A stretch of 64,000 nucleotides of DNA from an uncultured Polaribacter sp. (lineage in GTDB: Bacteria; Bacteroidota; Bacteroidia; Flavobacteriales; Flavobacteriaceae): assembly GCF_947503875.1 (NCBI RefSeq), contig NZ_CANNFH010000006.1, forward strand, positions 62,001-126,000, given 5' to 3'. Below are positions 27,465-37,180 of the stretch, in pieces; position 1 is the first letter of the stretch; the number at the start of each line of letters is the position of its first letter. The position numbers and the translations under genes are program-made. The notes below the pieces were generated by a model. The model was not told the DNA's origin, ran no database searches, and was given only the letters and a program-made list of their open reading frames with translations.

Positions 27465-29663
27465 TTATAACTTTATAAACTTTTTGCTACTAGATTTTTG
27501 TCCAGAAGTAAAGTTAATTAAATATACACCAGAACTTAATGTAGAAATATCTATTTGTTTAGCGTTTGCTTTTAATTTTTCTGTTTTTACTAAATTTCCT
27601 AAAATGTTATAAATATTAAGAGTAACCTCTTCTTTATTAACTATAGAAAGTTTATTCCCTTTAACAGGATTTGGATAAATTCCTATAGCGTTTAAAATTT
27701 GGTTGTCTTCTGTACTTAAGGTACTTGTAAAAGAACCAATACCACTATAGGTATTTACTGGGAAAGCTTCCCATTCTCCTTGTTCACTAAAAACTGGATT
27801 TGGTTGGCTAATATCTCCGTTTCTTCTTAATGTAATATTTTGTATATGATTGCTAGAGTTGTTTAATTCTCCAACCATATCTATTAAAACGCCATTTTTA
27901 TACAATCCAATAGGGTCATTCCCATTAAAATTTAAAGGTGATGCAAATTGGTAAGGTGGATTTGCGTTACTTGGTACTTCCATATCTGCATTGCTAGTTA
28001 ACTCTATTTCTGATGCCCCAGAATGTATAATTACAAAAACATCGTTTGGTAAAATACTGGTAGAAGAACCTTGTAAAATAAAGGTTTCATTATCTAACGC
28101 TAAATTATCTACCCAATTTCCTCCATTAGATTGTTTTTGCAAAGAATAGCCTTCTAGACTAACAGTTCTACCTGTAAGATTTACAATTTCTATGGCTTTG
28201 TTATTTCCAGAATTTGGCTCTACATATTCAGATATAAAAAGTTCATTTGCAACTCCATTACCACCTTCTATAGTATTAATTGTTATGGTGTTAGATTTTA
28301 AAGATACATTACCAGAAGTATCTTTTGCAATAACGTGTGCTGTATATGTTGTAGTTGCTGCTAAACCAGAAATTAGAGCTGTTAATTCTGTAACGTTTTG
28401 GTCTAATTGATTGTTTAAATAAACATCATAAGAAGCAACTTCATTATTATCTGTAGCTGCTGTCCAAGAAATGGTAAATGCAGTGTCTGATATATTACTA
28501 GATACCACATTTGTTGGAGCAGAAGGAGCAACAGTGTCTTCTAATGTTCTGCCATTTACAGCAGTACTTAAAGCAGATTTATTATTAACTAAATCTTTAG
28601 CTAAAATGGTAATTGCATAATTTGTGTTTGGTTCTAAATTGGTAATAGTAGTGTTATTTGTGGTAATTTGTTGTGTTAAAGTACCATTTACAAAAACATC
28701 ATAACCGGTAACTGCTTCATTATCTGTAGAAGCTGTCCAAGAAACATCAAAAGAAGTAAAACTAATATTACTAATAACCACATTTGTTGGCACTGTTGGT
28801 GCTTCATTATCATTATTAGTGTAAATTCCCCAAGTATCTTGTGCAGAATCTCCACCCCAAATTCTTGTTGCTAAAAAAGGATTGTCTATAAACGGATTTC
28901 TGTTTCCTTGTGCGGCAGTATTATTTGTGTTTTCATGATACGTATTTCTTGCTCTTTCAAAATCAGAGACAGGATCTTCTACATTCCATTTTAGGAACAA
29001 ATCAATCATATCATCTGGTGTGTTTGTGTTGTTTCCAACACCTACTGCAGATGGTAAACAAACATTACCATAACGAACGTACATGTACATTATCATTCTT
29101 GCTACATCTCCTTTCCATTCATCTCCAGGATAATAAGCTGCTGTATTTGGACCATCATTACCTTGGTGAGAATCTATAGATGAAAAACCAGAATTACCAG
29201 AACCACGACCAAATTTACGATTGCTTCTAGAAGAGTTTCTACCAGGGTCTGCAGGTCTTAAATGATGTGCATCTGCACCAGGCCCAACTGTACCTAAATT
29301 AGGGTTTCCTAAAGATCTTGCAAAAACGTGTTCTCTGTTCCAATCTGAAGGTGAACCACCGTTTACATTAATGTTTCTAGTTCTATCATTTTCTAAATTG
29401 CTGTCAGAACCATTTTCAAAACCGTAAATTAATAAAACTTCATTAGGATTATTAGGGTTTACATCAGTTGTTTTAGAAGCAATCCAAACTTCTGGCGTGT
29501 AGTCTAGAAATTTTACGTGAGTTGCAGTAATTTTAGTAGCCAATTCGTTTTTTAAAGCCAAACCGGTTAACTGTAAATCTACATCGTCATAATAAGATTG
29601 TACCTGAGAAAAAACATTTAACGATACAATTGTAAAAATAAAAAGAAATAATTTTTTAATCAT
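27465..29663 (-). CDS. Secreted endonuclease I family protein with FN3 and lamin-tail domains and a type IX sorting signal
   Basis: A 732-residue multidomain secreted nuclease. A signal peptide (ending near NVFSQ) is followed by an endonuclease I catalytic domain with DWNREHVFARSLG, GADAHHLRPADPGRNSSR and YYPGDEWKGDVARMIMYM, the His-metal finger pattern of Pfam Endonuclease_1. Two fibronectin III domains follow (about 285-375 and 380-470), then a lamin-tail-like domain beginning ELFISEYVEPNSGNNKAIEI, and a C-terminal Por sorting domain (IGIYPNPVKGNKLSI ... ISTLSSGVYLINF). Probably displayed or released by the type IX system to digest environmental DNA for nutrients; that role is inference. 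Confidence 0.92.
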   Translation of the reverse strand: MIKKLFLFIFTIVSLNVFSQVQSYYDDVDLQLTGLALKNELATKITATHVKFLDYTPEVWIASKTTDVNPNNPNEVLLIYGFENGSDSNLENDRTRNINVNGGSPSDWNREHVFARSLGNPNLGTVGPGADAHHLRPADPGRNSSRSNRKFGRGSGNSGFSSIDSHQGNDGPNTAAYYPGDEWKGDVARMIMYMYVRYGNVCLPSAVGVGNNTNTPDDMIDLFLKWNVEDPVSDFERARNTYHENTNNTAAQGNRNPFIDNPFLATRIWGGDSAQDTWGIYTNNDNEAPTVPTNVVISNISFTSFDVSWTASTDNEAVTGYDVFVNGTLTQQITTNNTTITNLEPNTNYAITILAKDLVNNKSALSTAVNGRTLEDTVAPSAPTNVVSSNISDTAFTISWTAATDNNEVASYDVYLNNQLDQNVTELTALISGLAATTTYTAHVIAKDTSGNVSLKSNTITINTIEGGNGVANELFISEYVEPNSGNNKAIEIVNLTGRTVSLEGYSLQKQSNGGNWVDNLALDNETFILQGSSTSILPNDVFVIIHSGASEIELTSNADMEVPSNANPPYQFASPLNFNGNDPIGLYKNGVLIDMVGELNNSSNHIQNITLRRNGDISQPNPVFSEQGEWEAFPVNTYSGIGSFTSTLSTEDNQILNAIGIYPNPVKGNKLSIVNKEEVTLNIYNILGNLVKTEKLKANAKQIDISTLSSGVYLINFTSGQKSSSKKFIKL

Positions 29664-29719
29664 TTTTTGAAAATTAATTTAAGTTATAAGTTATAAGTTT
29701 CAGTTTTATTCATCTTTAA

Positions 29720-30934
29720 CTATTGTTTCTTTTCTAATAGCGCCATATAAAAACCATCGAAACCAGAAATATGAGCCAATACTTTTTTATCTTTTATAAA
29801 GGTAAACTCTTTTCCTGCTTCTGATGTTAAGAAAGTATTAACTTGATCTTGGTTTTCTGATGGTAATACAGAACATGTAGCATACACCATTTTTCCGCCA
29901 GGTTTTACCATTTTAGAATAACTCTGCAAAACGTCTTGCTGAACTTTTTTAATATTGTCTATAAATTCTGGTTGCAACTTCCATTTAGAATCAGGATTTC
30001 TGCGAATTACTCCTAAACCAGAACAAGGTGCATCAATTAAAACCCTATCTGCTTTGCCATATAATTTTTTAATAGGTTTGGTAGAATCTATAACACGCAG
30101 ATCTATATTATGCGCTTTATTTCTTTTAGCTCTTACTTTTAATTTACGCAATTTACTTTCGTAAATATCCATGGCAATTATTTGCCCTTTGTTTTCCATT
30201 AAAGCAGATAAGTGCAAGGTTTTTCCTCCTGCACCAGCACAAGTATCTACAACTTTCATACCTGGTTTTACATCTAAATATGCTGCAACAAGTTGCGATG
30301 ATGCGTCTTGCACTTCAAAAAAACCATTATGAAAAGCTTCTGTTTTAAAAACATTGGCTCTTTCTGGCAAAACCAAAGCATCTGGATGATTTGGAACAAA
30401 CTCTGTAATTACGTTTTCTGAATGTAACTTTTTCTGCAATACTTCTTTAGAAATGTTTAAAGTATTGGTTCTTAAAATAACTTTTGCTTGCTCATTTAAA
30501 GCGGCTATTTCTTTGGTCCAAATTTCTTCTCCTAATTCTGTAACACAGATTTCATCCATCCAATCTGGTATAGATTCTCTGTATTTTCTTGTTTTAGATA
30601 ATTCTGCAAAACGCCCTTTTATTCTGCGTTCTGGCACATCTCCAATCTGATTCCAATCAGGTAATTTTATACCTCTTAAAATACACCAAACAGAGAACAA
30701 CCTCCAAATATTATCTCTATCAAATGGAGTTTTAACTTCTGCAATTTCTGAATACAATCTATTCCATCTTACAATGTCATAAATGGTTTCTGCTACAAAT
30801 TTACGATCTCTTGCGCCCCAACGTTTGTCTCTTTTTAAAGCTTTTTCTACGGCTTTATCTGCGTAAACACCTTCGTTAAATATGTCTCTAATACTGTCTA
30901 TAACAGCAAATGTTAAGTTTCTGTGTAATCTCAT
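29720..30934 (-). CDS. RsmB/NOP-family RNA (cytosine-5-)-methyltransferase
   Basis: A 404-residue SAM-dependent enzyme. The N-terminal half (about 1-150) resembles the NusB-like region of RsmB; the catalytic half has VVDTCAGAGGKTLHLSAL (SAM site), VLIDAPCSGLGVIRRNPDSKW with a motif-IV cysteine, and MVYATCSVLPSENQDQV with the motif-VI catalytic cysteine. Both cysteines of m5C RNA methyltransferases are present. The likely substrate is 16S rRNA C967, but specificity cannot be proved. The promoter upstream has a good TTG-N19-TAnnTTTG layout. Confidence 0.9.
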   Translation of the reverse strand: MRLHRNLTFAVIDSIRDIFNEGVYADKAVEKALKRDKRWGARDRKFVAETIYDIVRWNRLYSEIAEVKTPFDRDNIWRLFSVWCILRGIKLPDWNQIGDVPERRIKGRFAELSKTRKYRESIPDWMDEICVTELGEEIWTKEIAALNEQAKVILRTNTLNISKEVLQKKLHSENVITEFVPNHPDALVLPERANVFKTEAFHNGFFEVQDASSQLVAAYLDVKPGMKVVDTCAGAGGKTLHLSALMENKGQIIAMDIYESKLRKLKVRAKRNKAHNIDLRVIDSTKPIKKLYGKADRVLIDAPCSGLGVIRRNPDSKWKLQPEFIDNIKKVQQDVLQSYSKMVKPGGKMVYATCSVLPSENQDQVNTFLTSEAGKEFTFIKDKKVLAHISGFDGFYMALLEKKQ

Positions 30935-30954
30935 TACTTGGTTTTAATGGGGCG

Positions 30955-30984
30955 CAAATATACGCTAAATTTAAGAGTTTACAA
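30955..30984 (-). promoter_or_regulatory. Bacteroidetes promoter (TTG-N19-TATATTTG) before the rRNA methyltransferase
   Basis: On the minus strand a TTG at 30984-30982 is followed by 19 bases and TATATTTG at 30962-30955, matching the phylum -33/-7 layout; the start codon is 20 bases further on. Confidence 0.6.
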
Positions 30985-31103
30985 CGTCTTTAAAAAGCTT
31001 TAGTGCTTTGGTTATTTTGTTCAGTATAAATTAGTTAAAAATATTTTTTAAAACTTAATTTTAAGTGGTTTTTTCCTTAATTTCGTTAGTTATAAACTAG
31101 GTT

Positions 31104-33317
31104 TTGACTTTAGAAAATCCCATTACATATATTAAAGGCGTAAGCGTACAAAGAGCCACTTTGTTATACACAGAGCTGGGCATAAAAACCTGTAACGATT
31201 TATTAAACTTTTTTCCTTTTAGATATATTGATAAAACACAGTTTTATACCATTAAAGAGTTACAGCCTATCAGTGCAGAAGTGCAGGTTGTGGGTAAAAT
31301 TACGCAGATCAAATCTGTAGCTCAAAAAAGAGGGAGTAGGTTAGTAGCTACTTTTCAAGACGCTACAGGTACAATGGAATTGGTTTGGTTTAAAGGGCAA
31401 AAGTGGATTAAAGATGCGTTAAAAGTTAATCAGCCTTATGTGGTTTATGGTAAACTGAATCATTATAATGGTAGCTTTAGTATTCCACATCCAGAAATAG
31501 AATTGGTTTCAGAGTACAAGAAAAAATTGCATTCTACAATGCAACCTGTTTATCCTTCCACAGAAAAACTAACCAATTCTGGTATTTCTAATAAATTAAT
31601 GCGCACTTACATCCAAAATTTGTTGCAGCAATTTTTTGAAACCATAAAAGAGAGTTTGTCTCAAGAAATTATAGACGACTTTAAGTTGATGCCAAAACGT
31701 GATGCTTTATTGAATGTGCATTTTCCTAAAGATCAAGAGCGATTAGCGAAAGCCCAAAATAGATTAAAATTTGAGGAATTATTTTTTATTCAAATGCAAT
31801 TGGTGCGCAAGAAACTCATCAACAAAACAAAAATTAAAGGGTTTGTTTTTGAAAAAGTAGGTGCTGTTTTTAATGAATTTTATGCAGAAAAATTACCTTT
31901 TAGTTTAACCAACGCACAAAAAAGAGTTTTAAAGGAAGTTAGAAAAGACGTGGCTTCTGGTGCGCACATGAATAGGCTTTTACAAGGAGATGTTGGTTCT
32001 GGTAAAACTATTGTGGCTTTGTTAAGTATGTTGTTGGCAATAGATAATGGTTTTCAGGCAACAATTATGGCGCCAACAGAAATTTTGGCAAATCAACATT
32101 TTACAGCAGTTTCAGAACTATTAACCGGTATGAATATTAATGTAGATATTTTAACAGGTTCTGTAAGAGCAAAAAAACGTAGAGAAATTCATGCCAATTT
32201 AGAAGATGGTTCTTTGCATATTTTGGTGGGTACACATGCTTTGTTAGAAGACAAAGTTAAATTTAATAACTTAGGAATTGCTATAATTGACGAGCAACAT
32301 AGATTTGGCGTAAAACAAAGAGCAAAATTGTGGGCGAAAAACAAAATTTCACCTTTAAGCCTTCCCAAAGGGAAGGAAACTGTTTTGGAAAATAAAATTA
32401 AAACAGATAAAGAAAAATATCATAGTGATAAAAGCCATGCTATTGAAGATGTTGGAGGTGATTTACCACCTCATATTTTAGTAATGACAGCCACACCAAT
32501 TCCTAGAACTTTAGCCATGTCTGTTTACGGAGATTTAGATATTTCTGTTATAGATGAATTGCCTCCAGGAAGAAAGGAAGTAAAAACAGTGCATCGTTTT
32601 GATAGCAATAGGCTTTCTGTTTTTAAATTTATGAAAGACGAAATTGCAAAAGGGCGTCAGGTTTATATTGTATATCCTTTAATTGAAGAGTCAGAAGCCA
32701 TGGATTACAAGGATTTAATGGATGGTTATGAGAGTGTCTCTAGAGAATTTCCATCGCCAAAATACCAAATAAGTATTGTACATGGTAAAATGAAACCTGC
32801 AGATAAAGATCATGAAATGCAGCGTTTTATAAAAGGTGAAACCCAAATTATGGTAGCAACAACAGTTATAGAAGTTGGTGTAAACGTACCTAATGCCAGT
32901 GTAATGATTATTGAAAGCGCAGAACGTTTTGGGCTGAGTCAATTACACCAATTAAGAGGTAGAGTTGGTAGAGGTGCAGATCAGAGTTACTGTATCTTGT
33001 TGTCTAGTTATAAATTATCTGCAGAAAGTAAAACTCGATTAAAAACAATGGTAGAAACTACAGATGGTTTTAAAATAGCAGAGGTAGATTTAAAATTACG
33101 TGGCCCAGGAAATATTATGGGCACACAGCAAAGTGGTGTTTTAAATTTAAAAATTGCAGACGTTGTAAAAGATTCTAAAATTCTAGTGGCTGCAAGAAAT
33201 TCTGCAATAGCATTATTACAAGAAGACCCTAATTTAGAAAAAGAAGAAAATTTACCCATAAGAACTACTTTTGCTAAACTCACTAAAACATCTAAAATTT
33301 GGAGTAATATTAGTTAA
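31104..33317 (+). CDS. recG: ATP-dependent DNA helicase RecG
   Basis: A 737-residue branched-DNA helicase that rewinds stalled forks and processes recombination intermediates. The wedge/OB region occupies the first 230 residues; the motor has LQGDVGSGKTIVALLS (Walker A), MAPTEILANQH, IIDEQHRFGVKQRAKLW, TATPIPRTLAMSVYGDLD and the C-terminal QLRGRVGRG. The start is TTG: an in-frame TAG lies two codons upstream and the next ATG is beyond the first conserved helices. Between KLWAKNKI and PPHILVMTATPIPRT, normally adjacent, is a 39-residue in-frame addition (32349-32465). The helicase motifs themselves are intact. Confidence 0.94.
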   Translation: MTLENPITYIKGVSVQRATLLYTELGIKTCNDLLNFFPFRYIDKTQFYTIKELQPISAEVQVVGKITQIKSVAQKRGSRLVATFQDATGTMELVWFKGQKWIKDALKVNQPYVVYGKLNHYNGSFSIPHPEIELVSEYKKKLHSTMQPVYPSTEKLTNSGISNKLMRTYIQNLLQQFFETIKESLSQEIIDDFKLMPKRDALLNVHFPKDQERLAKAQNRLKFEELFFIQMQLVRKKLINKTKIKGFVFEKVGAVFNEFYAEKLPFSLTNAQKRVLKEVRKDVASGAHMNRLLQGDVGSGKTIVALLSMLLAIDNGFQATIMAPTEILANQHFTAVSELLTGMNINVDILTGSVRAKKRREIHANLEDGSLHILVGTHALLEDKVKFNNLGIAIIDEQHRFGVKQRAKLWAKNKISPLSLPKGKETVLENKIKTDKEKYHSDKSHAIEDVGGDLPPHILVMTATPIPRTLAMSVYGDLDISVIDELPPGRKEVKTVHRFDSNRLSVFKFMKDEIAKGRQVYIVYPLIEESEAMDYKDLMDGYESVSREFPSPKYQISIVHGKMKPADKDHEMQRFIKGETQIMVATTVIEVGVNVPNASVMIIESAERFGLSQLHQLRGRVGRGADQSYCILLSSYKLSAESKTRLKTMVETTDGFKIAEVDLKLRGPGNIMGTQQSGVLNLKIADVVKDSKILVAARNSAIALLQEDPNLEKEENLPIRTTFAKLTKTSKIWSNIS
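32349..32465 (+). repeat. 117-bp in-frame repeat-like insertion in recG
   Basis: The segment starts TCACCTTTAAGCC, contains a compact palindrome CCTTCCCaaaGGGAAGG, and ends GGAGGTGATTTA, so TCACCT and AGGTGA mark inverted outer ends. It is 39 codons with no stop, encoding SPLSLPKGKET through VGGDL. It interrupts a stretch that is contiguous in other RecG proteins, before the TATPIPRT motif. No second full copy was seen in this window. Confidence 0.7.
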
Positions 33318-33319
33318 TT

Positions 33320-34042
33320 TTAGGCTTTGGTAAAAATCATACAATGTTGCCAAGGTAAATTGTTAAGGTTTTTTTCTAGTTTAAAACCATTTGCTTTAAA
33401 TTCTTTTATGGCCTGTTTTTCAGACATTTTGTGTATTCTTTTTATAGGTACATTATTATCTTCTAAGCGGTATTCTATTAAATATATTTTACCATCTTTT
33501 TTAAGAGATTTGTAAATGGACGCAAGCATTTCTTTAGGAAAACTAAACTCGTGATAAACATCTACCAAAAGCACTTTGTCTATAGAATTTTCTTTTAAAT
33601 TTACTGTTTTTTCAGAGCCTTGTACAAGTTGTATGTTTTTATTTTGTTCAAATTTTTTATTTTCTAGCATAGCTGCTAGCATTTCTATTTGAATATCAAC
33701 GGCAAAAACCTTTCCTTTATTCGCTAAAGGAGCCATTTTAAAAACGTGATAACCAGAGCCAGCTCCAATATCTGCAATATAATCCGTAGATTTTATTTGC
33801 ATATTTTTTATTAATTTACTTGTGTTTTCTTCTTTTTCTCTTGTTACTCTTTCCAGCCAATTAATACCTTGAAAACCCATTACATGCGCAATTTCTCTTC
33901 CTAGGTACCATTTGCCAATTCCGTTGAAATCTCCTTTTTTAATTTGGTAGGATTTGTCGTTATTTTCTTTTTGTTGTGAAATTGAAGTAAATACTAACAA
34001 AAAATTGAAGATTATCAGCAGTAATTGTTTTTTTAAATTCAT
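33320..34042 (-). CDS. Exported class I SAM-dependent methyltransferase
   Basis: A 240-residue protein with an N-terminal signal peptide (MNLKKQLLLIIFNFLLVFTSISQQ) ahead of a Rossmann methyltransferase domain. Motif I is YIADIGAGSGYHVF, followed by GKVFAVDIQIEMLAAM, SIDKVLLVDVYHEF and KKDGKIYLIEY. Export is odd because SAM is not expected in the periplasm; either the hydrophobic start is a membrane anchor or the enzyme uses another source. The substrate is unknown. It is convergent with recG, the two stops only a few bases apart. Confidence 0.8.
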   Translation of the reverse strand: MNLKKQLLLIIFNFLLVFTSISQQKENNDKSYQIKKGDFNGIGKWYLGREIAHVMGFQGINWLERVTREKEENTSKLIKNMQIKSTDYIADIGAGSGYHVFKMAPLANKGKVFAVDIQIEMLAAMLENKKFEQNKNIQLVQGSEKTVNLKENSIDKVLLVDVYHEFSFPKEMLASIYKSLKKDGKIYLIEYRLEDNNVPIKRIHKMSEKQAIKEFKANGFKLEKNLNNLPWQHCMIFTKA

Positions 34043-34156
34043 TTTATAAAATTAGTTTGTTAAAAATTTATATTTACTAAAAAAAATATAAAATTATTAT
34101 TACTGCAATATCTCTTAAAGGCATGTTAAAGCCTAAGATTTAACTTTAGGTTTCAT

Positions 34157-34164
34157 TATATTTG
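34157..34164 (+). promoter_or_regulatory. TAnnTTTG -7 element before the M14 peptidase
   Basis: TATATTTG lies 31 bases before the ATG at 34196. No clear -33 TTG. Confidence 0.45.
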
Positions 34165-34195
34165 AACGACTAACAAGATTAAATTACAACTTAAA

Positions 34196-36694
34196 ATGAG
34201 AAATTTCGCATACTTTTTACTCTTTATATCTTTTACGATTACTGCTCAACAAGTAGATTTAAACTATTACTTACCAGATAATGTAACGTATAACCAACAA
34301 ATTCCTACGCCAGAGTCTGTAATTGGGCATCAAGTTGGTGAGTGGCATATTACCCACGATAAATTGGTGGAATATATGAAAGCTGTTGCAAAGTCTTCAG
34401 ACAGAATTACCATAGAAAATAGAGGGAAAACTTATGAAGATAGACCTTTACTGTTGTTAACCATAACAGCCACAGAAAACCATAAAAACCTAGAAAGTAT
34501 AAGACAAAAACATATAGAAGCTACAAACAATGCTGGTGTATCTGTTACTGATAATCCAATAGTAGTTTATCAAGGTTTTTCTATACATGGTAATGAGGCA
34601 AGTGGTGCAAACGCAGCTTTGGCTTTGGTTTATTATTTAGCTGCAGCAGAAGGCAATCAGATTAATATGTTGTTGAAAAATACCATTATTTTATTAGATC
34701 CATCTTTAAATCCTGATGGTTTACAGCGTTTTGCATATTGGGCAAATACCAATAAAAGTAAAAACATAAATCCAGATCCTAATGATAGGGAATATACAGA
34801 AATTTGGCCACGAGGTAGAACCAATCATTATCAATTTGATATGAATAGAGATTGGTTACCAGTTCAATTGCCAGAAAGCAAAGTTAGAATAGCAAGTTTT
34901 CATAAATGGTTGCCAAATATATTAACTGATCATCATGAGATGGGAAGCAATTCTAGTTTCTTTTTTCAACCAGGTATTCCAAGTAGAACCAATCCTTTAA
35001 CACCTCAATTAAATCAAGATTTAACTAAAGAAATTGCAACTTATCACGCAAAAGCTTTCGATAAAATTGGCTCATTATATTATTCAGAAGAAAGTTTTGA
35101 TGATTTTTACTACGGAAAAGGATCAACGTTTCCAGACATTAATGGAAGCATTGGTATTTTATTTGAACAAGCCAGTTCTAGAGGCCATGCACAAGAAACT
35201 ACAAATGGTATATTAACATTTCCCTTTACGATTAGAAATCAATTTACTGCAGCCTTATCTACTTTAGAGGCAGCCCAAAATATGCGCGTAAAAATCTTAA
35301 AATATCAACAAGATTTCTACAAAGAATCTAGAAATACAGGCAGTAAAAAGGCTATTGTTTTTGGTGATGAAAAAGATGCCGCAAAAAGTTATCATTTAGC
35401 AGCCGTTTTAAAACGTCAGCAAATTAAAATTCACGAAGTAAAAGCTGATTTTACAAAAAACGGCAAAACATTTAAAAAAGGGTATAGCTATGTAGTTCCT
35501 ATGAATCAGAAAAATCAACGATTGGTAAAAGCTATGTTTGATGTAAAAACCACTTTTAAAGATAGTCTGTTTTACGATGTTTCTGCTTGGACATTCAACC
35601 ACGCTTTTGGCGTAGATTATGCAGAAAATATAGCACTTTCTAAAGCAGGTGCAGAAATTACAAACTTAAAAGCGCCTAAAGGTAGTGTTTCTTTTAATAG
35701 CGATTATGGCTATTTAATGCCATGGAATGAATATTACACACCAAAAATTTTAAACGCAATTTTGCAAAAAGGAGTACGTGCAAAAGTGGCTATGAAAAAC
35801 TTTAAAAATGCAGGAAATTCATACGAATATGGTACTATTTTTATTCCTGTTCAAAATCAAAGTTTAGATAAATTTGCGCTGTTTCAATTCTTAGAAAAAT
35901 TAGCAGAAGAGAGCCATGTAAATATAACAGGTGTTACTACAGGTTTAAATAATGGTATAGATTTAGGTTCAAATAACTTTAGGCCCATTACTAAACCAAA
36001 AGTAGCTATGTTGGTTGGTGATGGTATTACAGGAAATGATTCTGGAGAGGTTTGGCATTTATTTGATCAACGTTTTGATATGCATCTTACAAGATTAGAT
36101 ACACGTTATTTTAATAGAATAAGTATGAGTAAATACACGCATCTTATAATTCCTAACAGTAGTGGATTAGAAAGAAGTGCCATAGAAAAAATCAAAACTT
36201 GGGTTAAAAACGGTGGCGTTGTTATTGGCTATAAAAATACAGCAAAATGGTTGGCAAGCAACAAAATGATTGCATTAGAATTTGAGCGTTCTAAAATAGA
36301 TACTGTTAAAAATGTTTCTTTTGAAAACAGGTCTTTACAATCTGGAGCGCAATATATAGGAGGTGCCATTTTTGAAGCAAATATAGATCGTTCTCATCCA
36401 ATTAATTTTGGTTACAAAAATAATAAAATTGCTTTATTTAGAAATTCTACATTATTTATAAAGGCAGATAAGCGTAGTTATAATAATCCTATTCAGTATA
36501 GTAAAAATCCATTATTAAGTGGTTATATTTCTAAGGAGAATGCTGCAATTATTCCAGAAACTGTACCTTTTAAAACTGCACGTTTTGGTAGTGGTAAGGT
36601 TATTGTTTTTACAGACAATACCAATTTTAGGGCATTTTGGTACGGTACAAATAAGTTACTAATGAATGCTGTTTTCTTTGGTGATAAAATGTAG
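34196..36694 (+). CDS. Secreted M14-family zinc carboxypeptidase
   Basis: An 832-residue exported metallopeptidase. A signal peptide (ending near TITAQQ) is followed by the M14 domain with the HxxE zinc pair in GFSIHGNEASG (about residues 131-134), LLDPSLNPDG, the arginine-rich DMNRDWLPVQLPESK region and the third zinc histidine in LTDHHEMGSN (about 246). IGILFEQASSRGHAQET holds the likely catalytic glutamate. Beyond residue 400 is a long region with a class I glutamine-amidotransferase-like or beta fold (VAMLVGDGITG) seen in large flavobacterial M14 proteins. No type IX sorting tail. It would trim C-terminal residues from environmental peptides. Confidence 0.88.
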   Translation: MRNFAYFLLFISFTITAQQVDLNYYLPDNVTYNQQIPTPESVIGHQVGEWHITHDKLVEYMKAVAKSSDRITIENRGKTYEDRPLLLLTITATENHKNLESIRQKHIEATNNAGVSVTDNPIVVYQGFSIHGNEASGANAALALVYYLAAAEGNQINMLLKNTIILLDPSLNPDGLQRFAYWANTNKSKNINPDPNDREYTEIWPRGRTNHYQFDMNRDWLPVQLPESKVRIASFHKWLPNILTDHHEMGSNSSFFFQPGIPSRTNPLTPQLNQDLTKEIATYHAKAFDKIGSLYYSEESFDDFYYGKGSTFPDINGSIGILFEQASSRGHAQETTNGILTFPFTIRNQFTAALSTLEAAQNMRVKILKYQQDFYKESRNTGSKKAIVFGDEKDAAKSYHLAAVLKRQQIKIHEVKADFTKNGKTFKKGYSYVVPMNQKNQRLVKAMFDVKTTFKDSLFYDVSAWTFNHAFGVDYAENIALSKAGAEITNLKAPKGSVSFNSDYGYLMPWNEYYTPKILNAILQKGVRAKVAMKNFKNAGNSYEYGTIFIPVQNQSLDKFALFQFLEKLAEESHVNITGVTTGLNNGIDLGSNNFRPITKPKVAMLVGDGITGNDSGEVWHLFDQRFDMHLTRLDTRYFNRISMSKYTHLIIPNSSGLERSAIEKIKTWVKNGGVVIGYKNTAKWLASNKMIALEFERSKIDTVKNVSFENRSLQSGAQYIGGAIFEANIDRSHPINFGYKNNKIALFRNSTLFIKADKRSYNNPIQYSKNPLLSGYISKENAAIIPETVPFKTARFGSGKVIVFTDNTNFRAFWYGTNKLLMNAVFFGDKM

Positions 36695-36722
36695 TTTTTA
36701 TTAGCTTAAGAAGTATCAACAG

Positions 36723-36759
36723 AAAAAGCGGCTTAGATACTATCTAAACCGCTTTTTTT
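36723..36759. terminator. Bidirectional intrinsic terminator
   Basis: AAAAAGCGGCTTAGAT pairs with ATCTAAaCCGCTTTTT with one mismatch. It ends the M14 gene and the convergent monooxygenase gene. Confidence 0.88.
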
Positions 36760-36779
36760 GTGATTATTAACGTAAAGTT

Positions 36780-37076
36780 TTACTTAATAAGACTCATTTC
36801 ATGTAATGTGAAATCTGCTACAGCACCATCTGTTGCTTTTACATATTCAGCTAAATGTTCATTCTTCATATGGTTTTGCCATAAAGTTCTATTTTCCCAA
36901 GTTTCATAAAACAAAAATAAATTTTCATTTTCATTGTCTTGGTGCAAGTCATAATTAATGCAACCTTTTTCTGCTCTTGTAATATCAATTAATTTTAATA
37001 GCTCACTTTTTACCAATGCTCTTTTTTCTGGTTTGGCTAAAATTTTGGCTACTATTGTTAGTTTTTTATCATTCAT
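36780..37076 (-). CDS. Antibiotic biosynthesis monooxygenase (ABM) domain protein
   Basis: A 98-residue single-domain ferredoxin-like protein. KLTIVAKILAKPEKRALVKSELLKLI, TRAEKGCINYDLHQDNEN and FLFYETWENRTLWQNHMKNEHL are the classic YgiN-like ABM blocks. Members act as small dimeric quinol or anthraquinone oxygenases, or aid redox protection. No signal peptide. The substrate is unknown. A second ABM protein is encoded at 50716-51012, but the two differ in sequence and length context. Confidence 0.87.
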   Translation of the reverse strand: MNDKKLTIVAKILAKPEKRALVKSELLKLIDITRAEKGCINYDLHQDNENENLFLFYETWENRTLWQNHMKNEHLAEYVKATDGAVADFTLHEMSLIK

Positions 37077-37180
37077 ACTTTTCTATATAAAATTGGTTAT
37101 GCAAGTTTGATTCGTTTTATTGATGTTGCTACTTTTTCATCAATAAGAAACACCAATAATAGTATTTTTAAAATAATAAT

